A stretch of DNA of 6,394 nucleotides, from positions 1-6,394 of the forward strand of contig JASHZW010000143.1 of NCBI GenBank assembly GCA_030042335.1. Direction: 5' to 3'. Source of the stretch: Nitrososphaerales archaeon. Its GTDB lineage: Archaea; Thermoproteota; Nitrososphaeria; Nitrososphaerales; UBA183. The first letter of the stretch is position 1, and each line of letters begins with the position of its first letter. The notes below the pieces were generated by a model. That model was not told the DNA's origin. It did not search any database and saw nothing but the letters and a program-made list of their open reading frames with translations. The translations under genes and the position numbers were made by a program. Of the stretch, positions 1-5,669 are shown in pieces.

Positions 1-263
1 TTCCATCGGTAGTGTCTGAGAGTATCGTCGTCCATGTCGAGGATGTCGGTGCCGTCCACCCGGATTCTCCCGGAGACCTTCGTCAGGCGAGGGAGCAGCC
101 TCAGTATCGAGAAAGCCAGGGTCGACTTTCCGCACCCCGATTCCCCGGCGAGGCCGAGTGTCTCACCTTCCTTCATCTCCAGCGACACCGTGTCGACCGC
201 GCGAAGGGGGCCCCTCTCGGTATGATAGTCGACGGAGAGGTCCTTTATCTCGAGAAGGGCCAT
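1..263 (-). CDS. Peptide/nickel-type ABC transporter ATP-binding protein, N-terminal fragment (DppD/OppD-like), runs off left edge
   Basis: This is the ATPase of a peptide-type ABC importer; it hydrolyses ATP at the cytoplasmic face and drives the two permeases encoded upstream. Only the first 87 residues are in the window, read from the ATG at 263. The fragment begins MALLEIKDLSVDYHTERGPL, the usual OppD-type first strand, with the A-loop Tyr at residue 13. The Walker A motif GESGCGKST spans residues 40-48. It continues with SGRIRVDGTDILDMDD and TLRHYRW, as in OppD/DppD. The Q-loop, signature motif, Walker B and the C-terminal oligopeptide-transporter extension lie beyond the edge. The start is 4 bases after the DppC-type stop, and an AGGAG (complement of 275-279) lies 11 bases upstream. 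Family is certain; substrate and D-versus-F paralogue are not, though the first ATPase after BC is usually the D type. Confidence 0.93.
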   Translation of the reverse strand, partial: MALLEIKDLSVDYHTERGPLRAVDTVSLEMKEGETLGLAGESGCGKSTLAFSILRLLPRLTKVSGRIRVDGTDILDMDDDTLRHYRW

Positions 264-267
264 CAGG

Positions 268-1125
268 TCATCTGCTCCTGAGCCTGGGATTGAACAGGTC
301 TTCCAGACTCACGCTGATGAGGACGGCTCCGAGACCGACGAGACTGATGCAGAGACCGGGGGCGAGAATCCACCACCATGCGCCGTTGAGAATGGCAGAG
401 GTGTTCTGCGCCCAGTAAAGCATCGTACCCCAGCTCACGATGCTCGGGTTGCCCAGCCCTATGAAATCAAGGCCCGCCTCCCCGACCACTGCCGCGGTTA
501 TCATCAGCACCGCGTTCGCCGCTATGAGCGTCAACAGGTTCGGTATTATCACCCTGAACATGATGTGCGCGTTGCTTGCGCCGATGACCCTCTCGGCGTC
601 GGTGAAGGGACGTTCGCGGAGAGACAGGGTCTGTGACCTTACAACCCTTGCCACGAGTGGCCACGCAGTTACGGTCAGGACCTCGATTATCGTAGTCTCG
701 CTGGGACCGAGATAGGCCGCGAGTATGATGGCTAGAGGTAGAGAGGGCAGTATGAGGAAGACATCGGTTACGCGCATGAGACCTTCGTCGGCCACGCCCC
801 TGTAGAATCCTGAGACGAGACCCACGACGGTGCCGAGCAGGGTCGCGACCACGGCGACAGTGAAGCCGACGGTTAGGCTGACGCGCGAACCGTAGATAAT
901 CTGGCTCATGACATCTGCACCGAGGTTGTCAGTGCCCAGCCAGTCCTTCGCGTCGGGGGCGCCGTAGGGACGTCCGACTACCTGGTGAGGAGCATAAGGA
1001 GTGAGGAACGGAGCGAAGATGGCCATCCCGATGAAGACGGCCAGAATCCCGATCCCGGCCATGAGCCGCCGATTGCGTATTACCCTTCGAAGCCAGTTTC
1101 TGAAATTGCTTGCTGACAACCTCAT
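268..1125 (-). CDS. Peptide-type ABC transporter permease, DppC/OppC-like
   Basis: This 285-residue integral membrane subunit forms half of the translocation pore with the DppB-type partner encoded just upstream. Its length is normal for the family. An OppC_N-like segment (about residues 8-50) carries a basic amphipathic start and the first membrane helix (about 23-42). The family hallmark DWLGTDNLGADV is at 61-72, followed by IIYGSRVSL. The cytoplasmic EAA loop, which contacts the ATPase, is at about 175-196 (TDAERVIGASNAHIMFRVII, then PN), with the conserved Gly182 and Pro195; the usual EAA triplet reads DAE. The stretch GLDFIGLGNPSIVSWG (218-233) and the C-terminal LEDLFNPRLR are also typical. 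The ATG directly abuts the TGA of the preceding permease gene, so translation is probably coupled. Substrate cannot be read from the sequence. Confidence 0.95.
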   Translation of the reverse strand: MRLSASNFRNWLRRVIRNRRLMAGIGILAVFIGMAIFAPFLTPYAPHQVVGRPYGAPDAKDWLGTDNLGADVMSQIIYGSRVSLTVGFTVAVVATLLGTVVGLVSGFYRGVADEGLMRVTDVFLILPSLPLAIILAAYLGPSETTIIEVLTVTAWPLVARVVRSQTLSLRERPFTDAERVIGASNAHIMFRVIIPNLLTLIAANAVLMITAAVVGEAGLDFIGLGNPSIVSWGTMLYWAQNTSAILNGAWWWILAPGLCISLVGLGAVLISVSLEDLFNPRLRSR

Positions 1126-2100
1126 TCACTTGATTCGTGGGTCGACGAAAGCGTATACCACATCTGCGGCGAAGTTTGCCACTATGACGGTGACCGAGAG
1201 GACCAGGAAGAGGCCCTGAAGGAGAGGGTAGTCATGGCTGAGGACCGCCTGCCACGTCAGGTAACCGACACCAGGGTAGGAGAACACGATCTCCACCAGC
1301 AGCGCGCCGCTTACGACGTACCCGAGGTTGAGTCCGATGAGAGTGATCATGGGCAGCATCGCGTTCCGCGCCGCATGCTTGAGAAGCACCGCCCGGCGTG
1401 AAAGTCCCTTGGCGGTCGCGACCACGATGTAATCCTGGTGGAGCTCCTCGACTATGGTGTTCCGCATCAGAAGAGTGTAGCCGGCGAACGCTGCCAGGGT
1501 GAGCGTCAGTCCAGGCAGGAACGCGTGTTCCAGTATGTTGCCTGCCTGGATGTACCATGCGAGTCCGAGCACGGAGTATGATTCGGCGGTGCCGGCGGGG
1601 AACCAGCGCAGGTCGATCGCGAACACCCAGAGGAGGATCGTGCCGAGCCAGAAGAACGGCATCGTCCAAAGGAACATCGAGGCTGACGTGACCACCGTAT
1701 CCGACTTGGAGCCTCTTCTCGAGCCTGTCCAGATACCCAGCAGGATTCCAAGGATGGCGGTCATGACGGTAGAGGCGCCTACCAGAAGGAGCGTCCAGGG
1801 GAGATAGTTCAGAATCACCGAGAGCACCGGCTCAGGGTAGTATTGGTATGAAATGCCGAGGTCCGGTGGCCAGTGGAAGACCCCCTCGAGATACAGGACG
1901 AACTGAACCCAGACCGGTTGGTTCAGGCCGAACCTGGCCGCGAGTATCTTGGCCTCTATGGAGGGAAGGACACGCGGGTTCGCGAAGTACTGTATCGGGC
2001 TACCGGGCATCACTCGCGGGATGATGAAGTTGATGACCAGGACGATCAGGAACGTGATGAAAGAGTAGATCGCGCGCCTGACGATGTAGCTGCGCTGCAC
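1126..2100 (-). CDS. Peptide-type ABC transporter permease, DppB/OppB-like
   Basis: This 324-residue inner pore subunit pairs with the DppC-type permease encoded directly downstream. It starts with a basic residue cluster and a long hydrophobic helix (about residues 9-27), followed by the family's PGSP motif (32-35). A large external loop follows, then membrane helices at roughly 100-125, 136-162, 193-212, 247-270 and 295-318. The EAA loop is at 223-250 (DYIVVATAKGLSRRAVLLKH onward, Gly232, ending NAMLP). The hallmarks VEIVFSYPGVGYL (269-281), DYPLLQG (290-296) and the C-terminal DPRIK complete the picture. The start is a GTG 7 bases after the binding-protein stop. No Shine-Dalgarno is visible in that gap, so reinitiation or coupling from the upstream gene is likely. 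The ATG overlapping the upstream stop is out of frame and cannot be its start. Confidence 0.95.
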   Translation of the reverse strand: MQRSYIVRRAIYSFITFLIVLVINFIIPRVMPGSPIQYFANPRVLPSIEAKILAARFGLNQPVWVQFVLYLEGVFHWPPDLGISYQYYPEPVLSVILNYLPWTLLLVGASTVMTAILGILLGIWTGSRRGSKSDTVVTSASMFLWTMPFFWLGTILLWVFAIDLRWFPAGTAESYSVLGLAWYIQAGNILEHAFLPGLTLTLAAFAGYTLLMRNTIVEELHQDYIVVATAKGLSRRAVLLKHAARNAMLPMITLIGLNLGYVVSGALLVEIVFSYPGVGYLTWQAVLSHDYPLLQGLFLVLSVTVIVANFAADVVYAFVDPRIK

Positions 2101-2107
2101 GACGTTA

Positions 2108-3994
2108 TCATCGCTTCAACCTGTACCGGGACGAGCCGCCCCAGAAGGCAGCGACGGCAACCCCGACTCCCAGAACTCCAAGCCCGAAGAACGGGCCCAG
2201 ACTGATGCTCGAAGATGTCGATGAGCTGGTCGTGGTAGTTGCAGAACTCGATGCGCTGACCGTCGAGACCGAGAGGCTTGCAGGGTGGATAGTCGCCAGC
2301 GCTGTCAGGTTGAACACAAGTCCTGGCAATTCGAAGGAACTGGGCGTCTGGGGCCAGCCCGCCACAGCTTGCGTGTTGTAGGCCCAGATTATGTCAGGGT
2401 AGAAAAGCGGTATCGATGGAACGTAGTCCGCTATTATGCCCTCGATCTGTTCCTCGTAGCTCTGTATCTGCTGGGGGGTGGTGGCCTTCTCCAGCGCGGC
2501 TACTGTGGCATTGTACTCCGCCCCGACCGTCGCGCTTGCGAATGCGCTCTGTCCTGGCTCTGGCCCAGCCGACAAGAAGTACGAGTAGAAGCTCTGGTCC
2601 GTCAGGAGCTCGCTGTTGGGGTAGCCGAAGTCCTGGTACTCAAAATACATGTTGGACCCCTGGTACCAGATGGACGACTCGGATGCCCCTGCGATCGAAC
2701 GGAGCTGGGCATTGATGCCTACGGCCTGCAGGTCCTGTACCACCAACGTTCCCGCTAGGACGATCTGCGTGTCCTCCGCAGGGACATAGACCAGCGGCTG
2801 GAATGCCGTTCCGTTCGGGAAGTTGTAGAAGCCATTCGAGCCCATCTTGAGTCCGGATGACTGCAGAAGGGCCTCTGATTCGTTCACGTTGTAGGCATAG
2901 GTCGGAATACTCGTGTTGTAGCCGGGAGAACCGGACGGAATGAAGGCATAGTTGCCTACCGTCCCGTATCCCGCCAGTGCGTTCTGGACGAGCGAGGGCG
3001 TATCGATGGCGTACGCCAGAGCCTGCCTGAAGTTCGTCTCGTTGTAGGGGTAATTACCGGACGGGAACTCGATGTACCAGAGTCCCGTGCCGTTCGTGGC
3101 TTCGACCTTGATGTTGGGGTTGCTGAGAAGACCCGCTACATCCGATGGTTGTACGGACGCGGCGTCTACCGTGCCGGCAAGAAGCAGAGACGCGAGGCTT
3201 TCACTCGCCGGTACCAACTCGGTCACGATCTTGCTGAAGTAGGGCTGGTAGTCGTTGCTCGCGCTTCCCCACGGTGAACCATAGGTGTTCGGCAGCATCA
3301 CAAGGTCTTGGGAGCCCTGTGTGTAGTCTGAGACATAGTAAGGACCGGCACCGACTATGTTCTCACCAAAGAACGTGCCGGGGGCGGTGGTATCGTTGAT
3401 GAGGCTCGCCCAGACGTGCTCGGGAGTCAGGTTAGGAGTATCCTCGGTGCCGATGATGTCTCCCAAGAGCGAGAACGGCTGATTCAGTATCACCTCGGTC
3501 GTCGTGGAGTTGTAGCTCCTCACTGCCTGTTGCGGGGTGCCTGCGAGCAGAGATGCATAGCCGGCCAGGCTGCCTGCTCCCCAAGAGTAGCTGCTGAACA
3601 TCTGCTGGATGCTCCAGGTCAGGTCGGTCGCGTTCACAGGAACTCCGTCGGACCAGGTCATCCCGGGCGTAAGGTGGAAGTACCATATCGTGCCGTTCGG
3701 GCTGGAATAATAATCGTTCACAGCCACCGAGTCTATCCCACTCGCGGTGGGAACACCGTCATCAGGGAACATCGTCTGCAAGAAGTACCACGGCTGGTCG
3801 CACTCGGTCGTAAACTGGCTGAACGAATCGATGCAGTTAGGCATCGCGATGGTGAGTGTGCCGGACTGTTGGTAGCCAGTTGCAGCTCCAACAGAATGTG
3901 GGGATATGCTCGCAAAGGCGCCGAGCAGGAGAAGCGAAACTATCAGGAGACTCTTTGACGCGTTCCGAAACTGCAAACGAGGTTGCAGGCTCAC
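2108..3994 (-). CDS. Extracellular solute-binding protein, family 5 (peptide class), membrane-anchored at the C terminus
   Basis: This surface receptor captures the substrate for the importer encoded downstream. From the GTG at 3994 it is 628 residues. A signal peptide has a hydrophobic core at about 16-30 with probable cleavage near residue 37; there is no lipobox Cys. The family-5 signatures are TPGMTWSDGVPVNATDLTWS (109-128) and FRQALAYAID in the middle. The C terminus has a Ser/Thr-rich stalk (about 573-598), a hydrophobic helix (about 599-618) and a basic tail RYRLKR. This matches the archaeal 'peptide class' binding proteins, some of which bind sugars, so substrate stays open. About a dozen N-X-S/T sequons suggest surface glycosylation. 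A TTG at 4018 (636 residues) is also in frame, but it lies in the TATA-like box; a TTG at 3976 is another option. The gene ends with tandem in-frame TGA TAA. Confidence 0.93.
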   Translation of the reverse strand: MSLQPRLQFRNASKSLLIVSLLLLGAFASISPHSVGAATGYQQSGTLTIAMPNCIDSFSQFTTECDQPWYFLQTMFPDDGVPTASGIDSVAVNDYYSSPNGTIWYFHLTPGMTWSDGVPVNATDLTWSIQQMFSSYSWGAGSLAGYASLLAGTPQQAVRSYNSTTTEVILNQPFSLLGDIIGTEDTPNLTPEHVWASLINDTTAPGTFFGENIVGAGPYYVSDYTQGSQDLVMLPNTYGSPWGSASNDYQPYFSKIVTELVPASESLASLLLAGTVDAASVQPSDVAGLLSNPNIKVEATNGTGLWYIEFPSGNYPYNETNFRQALAYAIDTPSLVQNALAGYGTVGNYAFIPSGSPGYNTSIPTYAYNVNESEALLQSSGLKMGSNGFYNFPNGTAFQPLVYVPAEDTQIVLAGTLVVQDLQAVGINAQLRSIAGASESSIWYQGSNMYFEYQDFGYPNSELLTDQSFYSYFLSAGPEPGQSAFASATVGAEYNATVAALEKATTPQQIQSYEEQIEGIIADYVPSIPLFYPDIIWAYNTQAVAGWPQTPSSFELPGLVFNLTALATIHPASLSVSTVSASSSATTTTSSSTSSSISLGPFFGLGVLGVGVAVAAFWGGSSRYRLKR

Positions 3995-4017
3995 GAGGGC
4001 GGATTTTGCAAAAGCCA

Positions 4018-4025
4018 ATTATTAA
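4018..4025 (-). promoter_or_regulatory. Candidate TATA box for the transporter operon
   Basis: On the minus strand this reads TTAATAAT, the most AT-rich stretch in an otherwise GC-rich intergenic region. It ends 23 bases before the GTG at 3994, about the spacing of an archaeal TATA box to a start site, so a leaderless or nearly leaderless transcript beginning at that GTG would fit. No clear BRE is seen upstream. A 10-base palindrome TTTTGCAAAA (4004-4013) lies between box and start and could be an operator or simply coincidental. Confidence 0.4.
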
Positions 4026-4034
4026 CCGTATCGA

Positions 4035-4058
4035 CTGACGAGGTAACACCAACGTCAG
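4035..4058. repeat. Short inverted repeat in the divergent intergenic region
   Basis: CTGACG at 4035-4040 is perfectly repeated in inverse orientation as CGTCAG at 4053-4058, with a 12-base spacer. The arms are 18 bases apart centre to centre, close to two helical turns, which is compatible with a dimeric regulator site between the divergent genes. Six-base arms are short and could be chance. Confidence 0.3.
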
Positions 4059-4116
4059 CGGACCCGGAACGACGACACCTCCCAGGATAAGGTTATCAGC
4101 ATCACACCGGGTCTGC
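4058..4116. repeat. Ten-base-arm inverted repeat enclosing the rightward promoter region
   Basis: GCGGACCCGG (4058-4067) pairs with CCGGGTCTGC (4107-4116) at nine of ten positions, the tenth being a G-T (G-U in RNA) pair; the core GACCCGG/CCGGGTC is perfect. The intervening 39 bases contain a smaller inverted repeat. It could be a hairpin in RNA crossing the region or a paired protein-binding site. No function can be assigned from sequence alone. Confidence 0.35.
4086..4097 (+). promoter_or_regulatory. Candidate promoter/operator for the COG1325-pop5-SCP2 genes
   Basis: GATAA-GG-TTATC is a short palindrome and the only AT-rich patch upstream of the GTG at 4126. Its 3' half lies about 29-33 bases from that start, roughly where a TATA box for a leaderless archaeal transcript would sit. 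No Shine-Dalgarno is seen before the GTG, which agrees with a leaderless mRNA. The match to the archaeal TATA consensus is weak. Confidence 0.3.
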
Positions 4117-4125
4117 CGGACAACA

Positions 4126-4563
4126 GTGACGAGGAAAGAGATCCAAGCGGTAGAGGTGTCGTGCTTCATTCACGCTACAGAGGACATCGGGAGGGTGGAG
4201 AACTCGATTCGAACCGTGCTAGACATAAAGTCGGACCAGGTAGAAGAGATGCTCGAGGGTCATTTCGGCAACAAGATAGTGCGCGTGACATGGCATCTTA
4301 CTGGTGAAGATGCATGGCAGACGTTCAGGCGCCTCGCGAATCTCCTGGGGGATGAAGGGAGAACGACTTTGCTCCGGGACCTTTCGGCCCAGACAGATGA
4401 GCATGGCGCCCTCTATATCAGGCTCAACAAGCAGTCTCTGGTGAGAGGCAGCCTACTTCTGTCGTCGAGCGACCCCGTAAGAGTCAGAATCAAGCCGAGG
4501 GGTTTCATGATGAGGGGAAGACCGGAGGACTTCTACAGCAGGCTGCTGGAGCCGGCGCGGTGA
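4126..4563 (+). CDS. RNA-binding protein of the COG1325 family (archaeal 'exosome subunit' type)
   Basis: This 145-residue protein matches the archaeal COG1325/PF01877 RNA-binding family, annotated as having a dsRBD-like fold and often linked by gene order to exosome and RNase P genes; its exact role is poorly defined. The recognisable blocks are FIHATEDIGRVENSI (14-28), LEGHFGNKIVRV (43-54), the DEHGALYIRLNKQ block (91-103) and DPVRVRIKPRG (116-126). The length is typical. The start is a GTG without Shine-Dalgarno; it places the conserved FIHATED block near the N terminus as in relatives, so a longer protein is unlikely. The stop overlaps the start of the Pop5 gene as GTGA. The neighbouring RNase P subunit supports a place in RNA processing in the cytoplasm. 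Confidence 0.9.
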   Translation: MTRKEIQAVEVSCFIHATEDIGRVENSIRTVLDIKSDQVEEMLEGHFGNKIVRVTWHLTGEDAWQTFRRLANLLGDEGRTTLLRDLSAQTDEHGALYIRLNKQSLVRGSLLLSSSDPVRVRIKPRGFMMRGRPEDFYSRLLEPAR

Positions 4564-4910
4564 TGGTCCGTTCGGAGAGGCGTAAGCGCTACGTGCTGCT
4601 CTCGTCTCCGAGGGGACTGAGTGCGCCAGAGCAGAAGGAGGCTGTGCGTCTGCTGCTTCAGGTGTATCCCGACCTTGACACCAAGAAGATGGTCTGGGTG
4701 GGGAGTTCGCTGATATTCAGGACAGACCAGTGGACGCTTCCGGGAATAAAGCTCAGCCTCGAGATAAAGGTGGGCAACGTCATCCTGCGTCCGGGGAAGG
4801 CGTCAGGCTCAATCAGCAAGCTCAAAAGAGCCGCCCAATCCACCGCGGACGGGAAATGGCAAAGTTCTTCACAGAAGAGTACTTCAAGGAAGTCGAGCAA
4901 AGACTCCTAG
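4560..4910 (+). CDS. rnp2: Ribonuclease P protein component 2 (Pop5/Rpp14 family)
   Basis: Pop5 is a protein subunit of archaeal RNase P, the ribonucleoprotein that removes 5' leaders from pre-tRNAs; it works as a partner of Rpp30 on the catalytic RNA. This 116-residue protein fits the family in length and layout. The N-terminal block RRKRYVLL (7-14) corresponds to the family's DKKRYIAF-type start. A helical segment SAPEQKEAVRLLLQVYP (21-37) follows. The C-terminal block VGNVILRPGKASGSISKLKR (71-90) aligns with the conserved RTLGVSGTIKRLKR-type ending. The middle (44-70) is divergent. A Ser/Lys-rich tail after residue 92 is unusual; most of it (from about 99) lies in the 55-base overlap with the next gene. 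GTG 4560 has GGAG 8 bases upstream (4548-4551); ATG 4563 is the alternative, one codon later. Identification rests on remembered family sequences, so a profile search would settle it. Confidence 0.8.
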   Translation: MMVRSERRKRYVLLSSPRGLSAPEQKEAVRLLLQVYPDLDTKKMVWVGSSLIFRTDQWTLPGIKLSLEIKVGNVILRPGKASGSISKLKRAAQSTADGKWQSSSQKSTSRKSSKDS

Positions 4911-5233
4911 CGGACCAGAAGTGGCTTGATGACACGAAGGGCATCAAGACAGGCATCCTGCTCGGCGCGACCGACCAAGGAGTCAACTTCCTGCTGAAGG
5001 TGGAGAACGATGCCACCAGCATAACGAAAGTGGAGGGAGGGACTGCGGCCGAGTTCTCGTTCGAAGGCACCTATGAGGTGTGGACGAAGGTAGCCAAGGG
5101 CGAGGTGGACCTTCAGTCGGCTGTGCTCAAGGGCATGCTGAAGTTCAGGGGCTCCATCACAAAGATACTATTCTACAAGGACAGGTTCGTGAGGATAGCC
5201 GAGGTCATCCGCTCGACCCCCGTCGAGTTCTAG
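4856..5233 (+). CDS. SCP2 sterol-binding domain protein
   Basis: This is a stand-alone 125-residue SCP2-like (PF02036-type) protein. The fold makes a hydrophobic tunnel for lipids or fatty acyl groups; archaeal members are mostly uncharacterised. It starts MAKFFTEEYFKEVEQRL, and the core FSFEGTYEVWTKVAKGEVDL (64-83) followed by QSAVLKGMLKFRG (84-96) is the diagnostic region, where relatives have a charged strand, the 'G-x-L/V' turn and the GKLK(F/V)xG strand. No signal peptide or membrane helix is seen, so it is cytoplasmic. The ATG at 4856 lies 55 bases inside the Pop5 gene in another frame; the next in-frame Met is within the SCP2 core, so the overlap is probably real. Its stop shares CTAG with the convergent DUF35 gene. 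Its position beside a thiolase/DUF35 pair fits acyl-CoA or lipid metabolism. Confidence 0.83.
   Translation: MAKFFTEEYFKEVEQRLLADQKWLDDTKGIKTGILLGATDQGVNFLLKVENDATSITKVEGGTAAEFSFEGTYEVWTKVAKGEVDLQSAVLKGMLKFRGSITKILFYKDRFVRIAEVIRSTPVEF
5213..5227. other. Hairpin at the convergent gene junction
   Basis: CTCGAC (5213-5218), spacer CCC, and GTCGAG (5222-5227) form a perfect 6-base stem just inside the 3' end of the SCP2 gene, 3 bases before the shared CTAG. Being symmetrical, it would form in both transcripts. No T-tract follows on either strand, so it is not a classical terminator; archaeal termination mainly uses T-rich signals. It might stabilise 3' ends or be coding coincidence. Confidence 0.3.
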
Positions 5234-5667
5234 ACGGCCGGCACGAACACGTAGTATGGAGAGCCCTCGGGAATCTGCCGCGCCTCGAGCCTCAGTCTCG
5301 CCCCCGGCGAGAGCTTCTCTACGCTCGCTCCTTCTACCCATGCGAGCACCTTCAACCCCTGACCGAGCTTCCCTATGGCAACCACATAGGGGTCGCTCTG
5401 GACGAAGCTCGTCGGCGTGACCACCACGTAGGTGAAGGTGAGCAGCTCCGCCTCCGTTCCCATGTCGACCCACTCTATGTTACTGCCCATGCATTTCGGG
5501 CAGTCCGCCTGAGGCGGAAAGGTGACCTCGCCACAGTCCCTGCATTTCGTCGTAACGAACTTCCCTTCCTTGAGCCCGTCCCAGAACTCATGCGTCTTGG
5601 AGATCGGGAGATTGAAACGGAGGCTGAGCGTCCTTCGCGAGACCAAGGTAGGGGGCGACGAGTCCAT
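5230..5667 (-). CDS. DUF35 (zinc-ribbon plus OB-fold) acyl-CoA-associated protein, thiolase partner
   Basis: This 145-residue protein has the DUF35 layout. An N-terminal helix region (about 22-36, ISKTHEFWDGLKEGK) is followed by a rubredoxin-like zinc ribbon with Cys42, Cys45, Cys56 and Cys59 (KCRDCG ... DCPKCM). An OB-fold follows from about residue 70, including VDMGTEAELLTFTYV, DPYVVAIGKL and GARLRLEAR. In archaea such proteins bridge acetoacetyl-CoA thiolase and HMG-CoA synthase and contribute to a shared CoA-binding site; others accompany different thiolases. All four Cys are present. The ATG follows the thiolase stop by 2 bases, with GAGG (complement of 5679-5682) 11 bases upstream, so the two genes form one operon and probably one complex. 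The TAG stop overlaps the SCP2 stop on the opposite strand. Confidence 0.93.
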   Translation of the reverse strand: MDSSPPTLVSRRTLSLRFNLPISKTHEFWDGLKEGKFVTTKCRDCGEVTFPPQADCPKCMGSNIEWVDMGTEAELLTFTYVVVTPTSFVQSDPYVVAIGKLGQGLKVLAWVEGASVEKLSPGARLRLEARQIPEGSPYYVFVPAV

Positions 5668-5669
5668 CT

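Noticed and set aside
12..281. Plus-strand open frames at the left edge
   Set aside because: The minus strand here encodes an OppD-type ATPase with an intact Walker A motif; the plus frames are shadows.
3416..3958. Plus-strand open frame of 180 codons opposite the binding-protein gene
   Set aside because: Antisense to a clearly recognised family-5 binding protein; composition looks like a mirror of the real gene and no domain is visible.
4730..4855. Upstream extension of the SCP2 reading frame
   Set aside because: It lies within the conserved C-terminal part of pop5 and the extra residues resemble nothing in SCP2 proteins; ATG 4856 gives a normal length.
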